Shown here: positions 53,515 to 53,721 of the stretch, piece by piece
How positions within the stretch are numbered: the stretch's first letter is position 1
How the letters are laid out: each line of letters begins with the position of its first letter
NCBI GenBank assembly: GCA_964405975.1
Contig: CAYOPW010000009.1
Coordinates: 1-53,721 of the forward strand
Length of the DNA stretch: 53,721 bases
Direction: 5' to 3'
DNA from: Hyphomicrobium_A sp964405975
Lineage (GTDB): Bacteria; Pseudomonadota; Alphaproteobacteria; Rhizobiales; Hyphomicrobiaceae
Program-made: the position numbers and the translations under genes
The notes under the pieces: model-generated
The model's database searches: none
What the model saw: the letters and a program-made list of their open reading frames with translations, nothing else
Told to the model about the DNA's origin: nothing

Positions 53515-53721
53515 GGTTTTGAATGCCTTGTTTGCGATAGCCGCCGAACCTGACACCGAGCTTCGCTTCGCCCTGCGGCTGATACAATTTCGTTCTACAT
53601 GTAAGGCATCGGAACGTGGGTTCAACGCGGCGCCCAGCAAAGCGCAAATATCGCACCTGCTTAAATTAGTGTCTTAGCCTACTGCAGACACTTAGATGAT
53701 AGAGGGCAGTCTTAGGGCACA

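Noticed and set aside
1..53721. CRISPR arrays, insertion sequences, prophage, tRNA or rRNA genes
   Set aside because: I looked for spaced direct repeats, transposase motifs and T-loop-like GGTTCRA sequences and saw none that hold up.

Overview
This 53.7-kb window looks like chromosome of a methylotrophic alphaproteobacterium, probably in the Hyphomicrobiales. The evidence is a complete fhcBADC operon (formyl transfer and hydrolysis on tetrahydromethanopterin/methanofuran-type C1 carriers), a secreted accessory set of the kind found beside PQQ-dependent alcohol dehydrogenases, an alphaproteobacterial-style aa3 oxidase, and FNR/FixK-type boxes. Composition looks even, and I see no insertion sequence, integrase, phage gene, CRISPR array, rRNA or tRNA.

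Layout. (1) 0.5-5.2 kb: periplasmic genes linked to quinoprotein oxidation. A zinc metallohydrolase and a fused SoxY-SoxZ-like carrier lie on the plus strand. An MxaD-like protein, a beta-propeller and two unrecognised secreted proteins lie on the minus strand. No methanol dehydrogenase gene is in the window. (2) 5.4-10.2 kb: fhcB-fhcA-fhcD-fhcC, with overlapping stop/start codons. Periplasmic methanol oxidation would deliver formaldehyde, and Fhc performs the step that releases formate from the H4MPT branch. (3) 10.3-11.4 kb: a small four-cysteine secreted protein overlapping the tail of a DUF1194 (von Willebrand A-like) protein. (4) 11.5-18.3 kb: a stress block with a Pcm/erythromycin-esterase fusion, an endonuclease/exonuclease/phosphatase-family protein, single and tandem universal stress proteins, a host-attachment-family protein and a Ca2+/H+ antiporter. 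Two exact FNR/FixK boxes and one near-match lie in its promoters.

(5) 18.8-24.9 kb: an RND efflux system whose outer-membrane factor is convergent with the pump and adaptor genes. (6) 25.1-30.8 kb: cytochrome c oxidase subunits II-I-III, divergent from a tetraheme cytochrome c with an inserted PRC-barrel-like domain, a plausible electron donor. (7) 30.9-35.0 kb: envelope proteins (YugP-type zinc peptidase, DUF2950, DUF3300, small membrane proteins), with another FNR/FixK-like box. (8) 35.4-43.6 kb: a P-type cation ATPase, a large MscK-like mechanosensitive channel and a class V aminotransferase related to serine-glyoxylate aminotransferase, closed by a strong terminator. (9) 44.0-48.7 kb: a second RND adaptor/pump pair. 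(10) 49-53.6 kb: a TPR lipoprotein candidate, several small unrecognised proteins, two of them under 52 codons, and a hemolysin III family membrane protein.

The strongest leads are the secreted quinoprotein accessory module next to fhc, the FNR/FixK-linked stress block, whose gene content resembles the mycobacterial DosR dormancy set, and the PRC-containing tetraheme cytochrome facing the oxidase operon. All functional calls come from reading motifs by eye. No database search was run.
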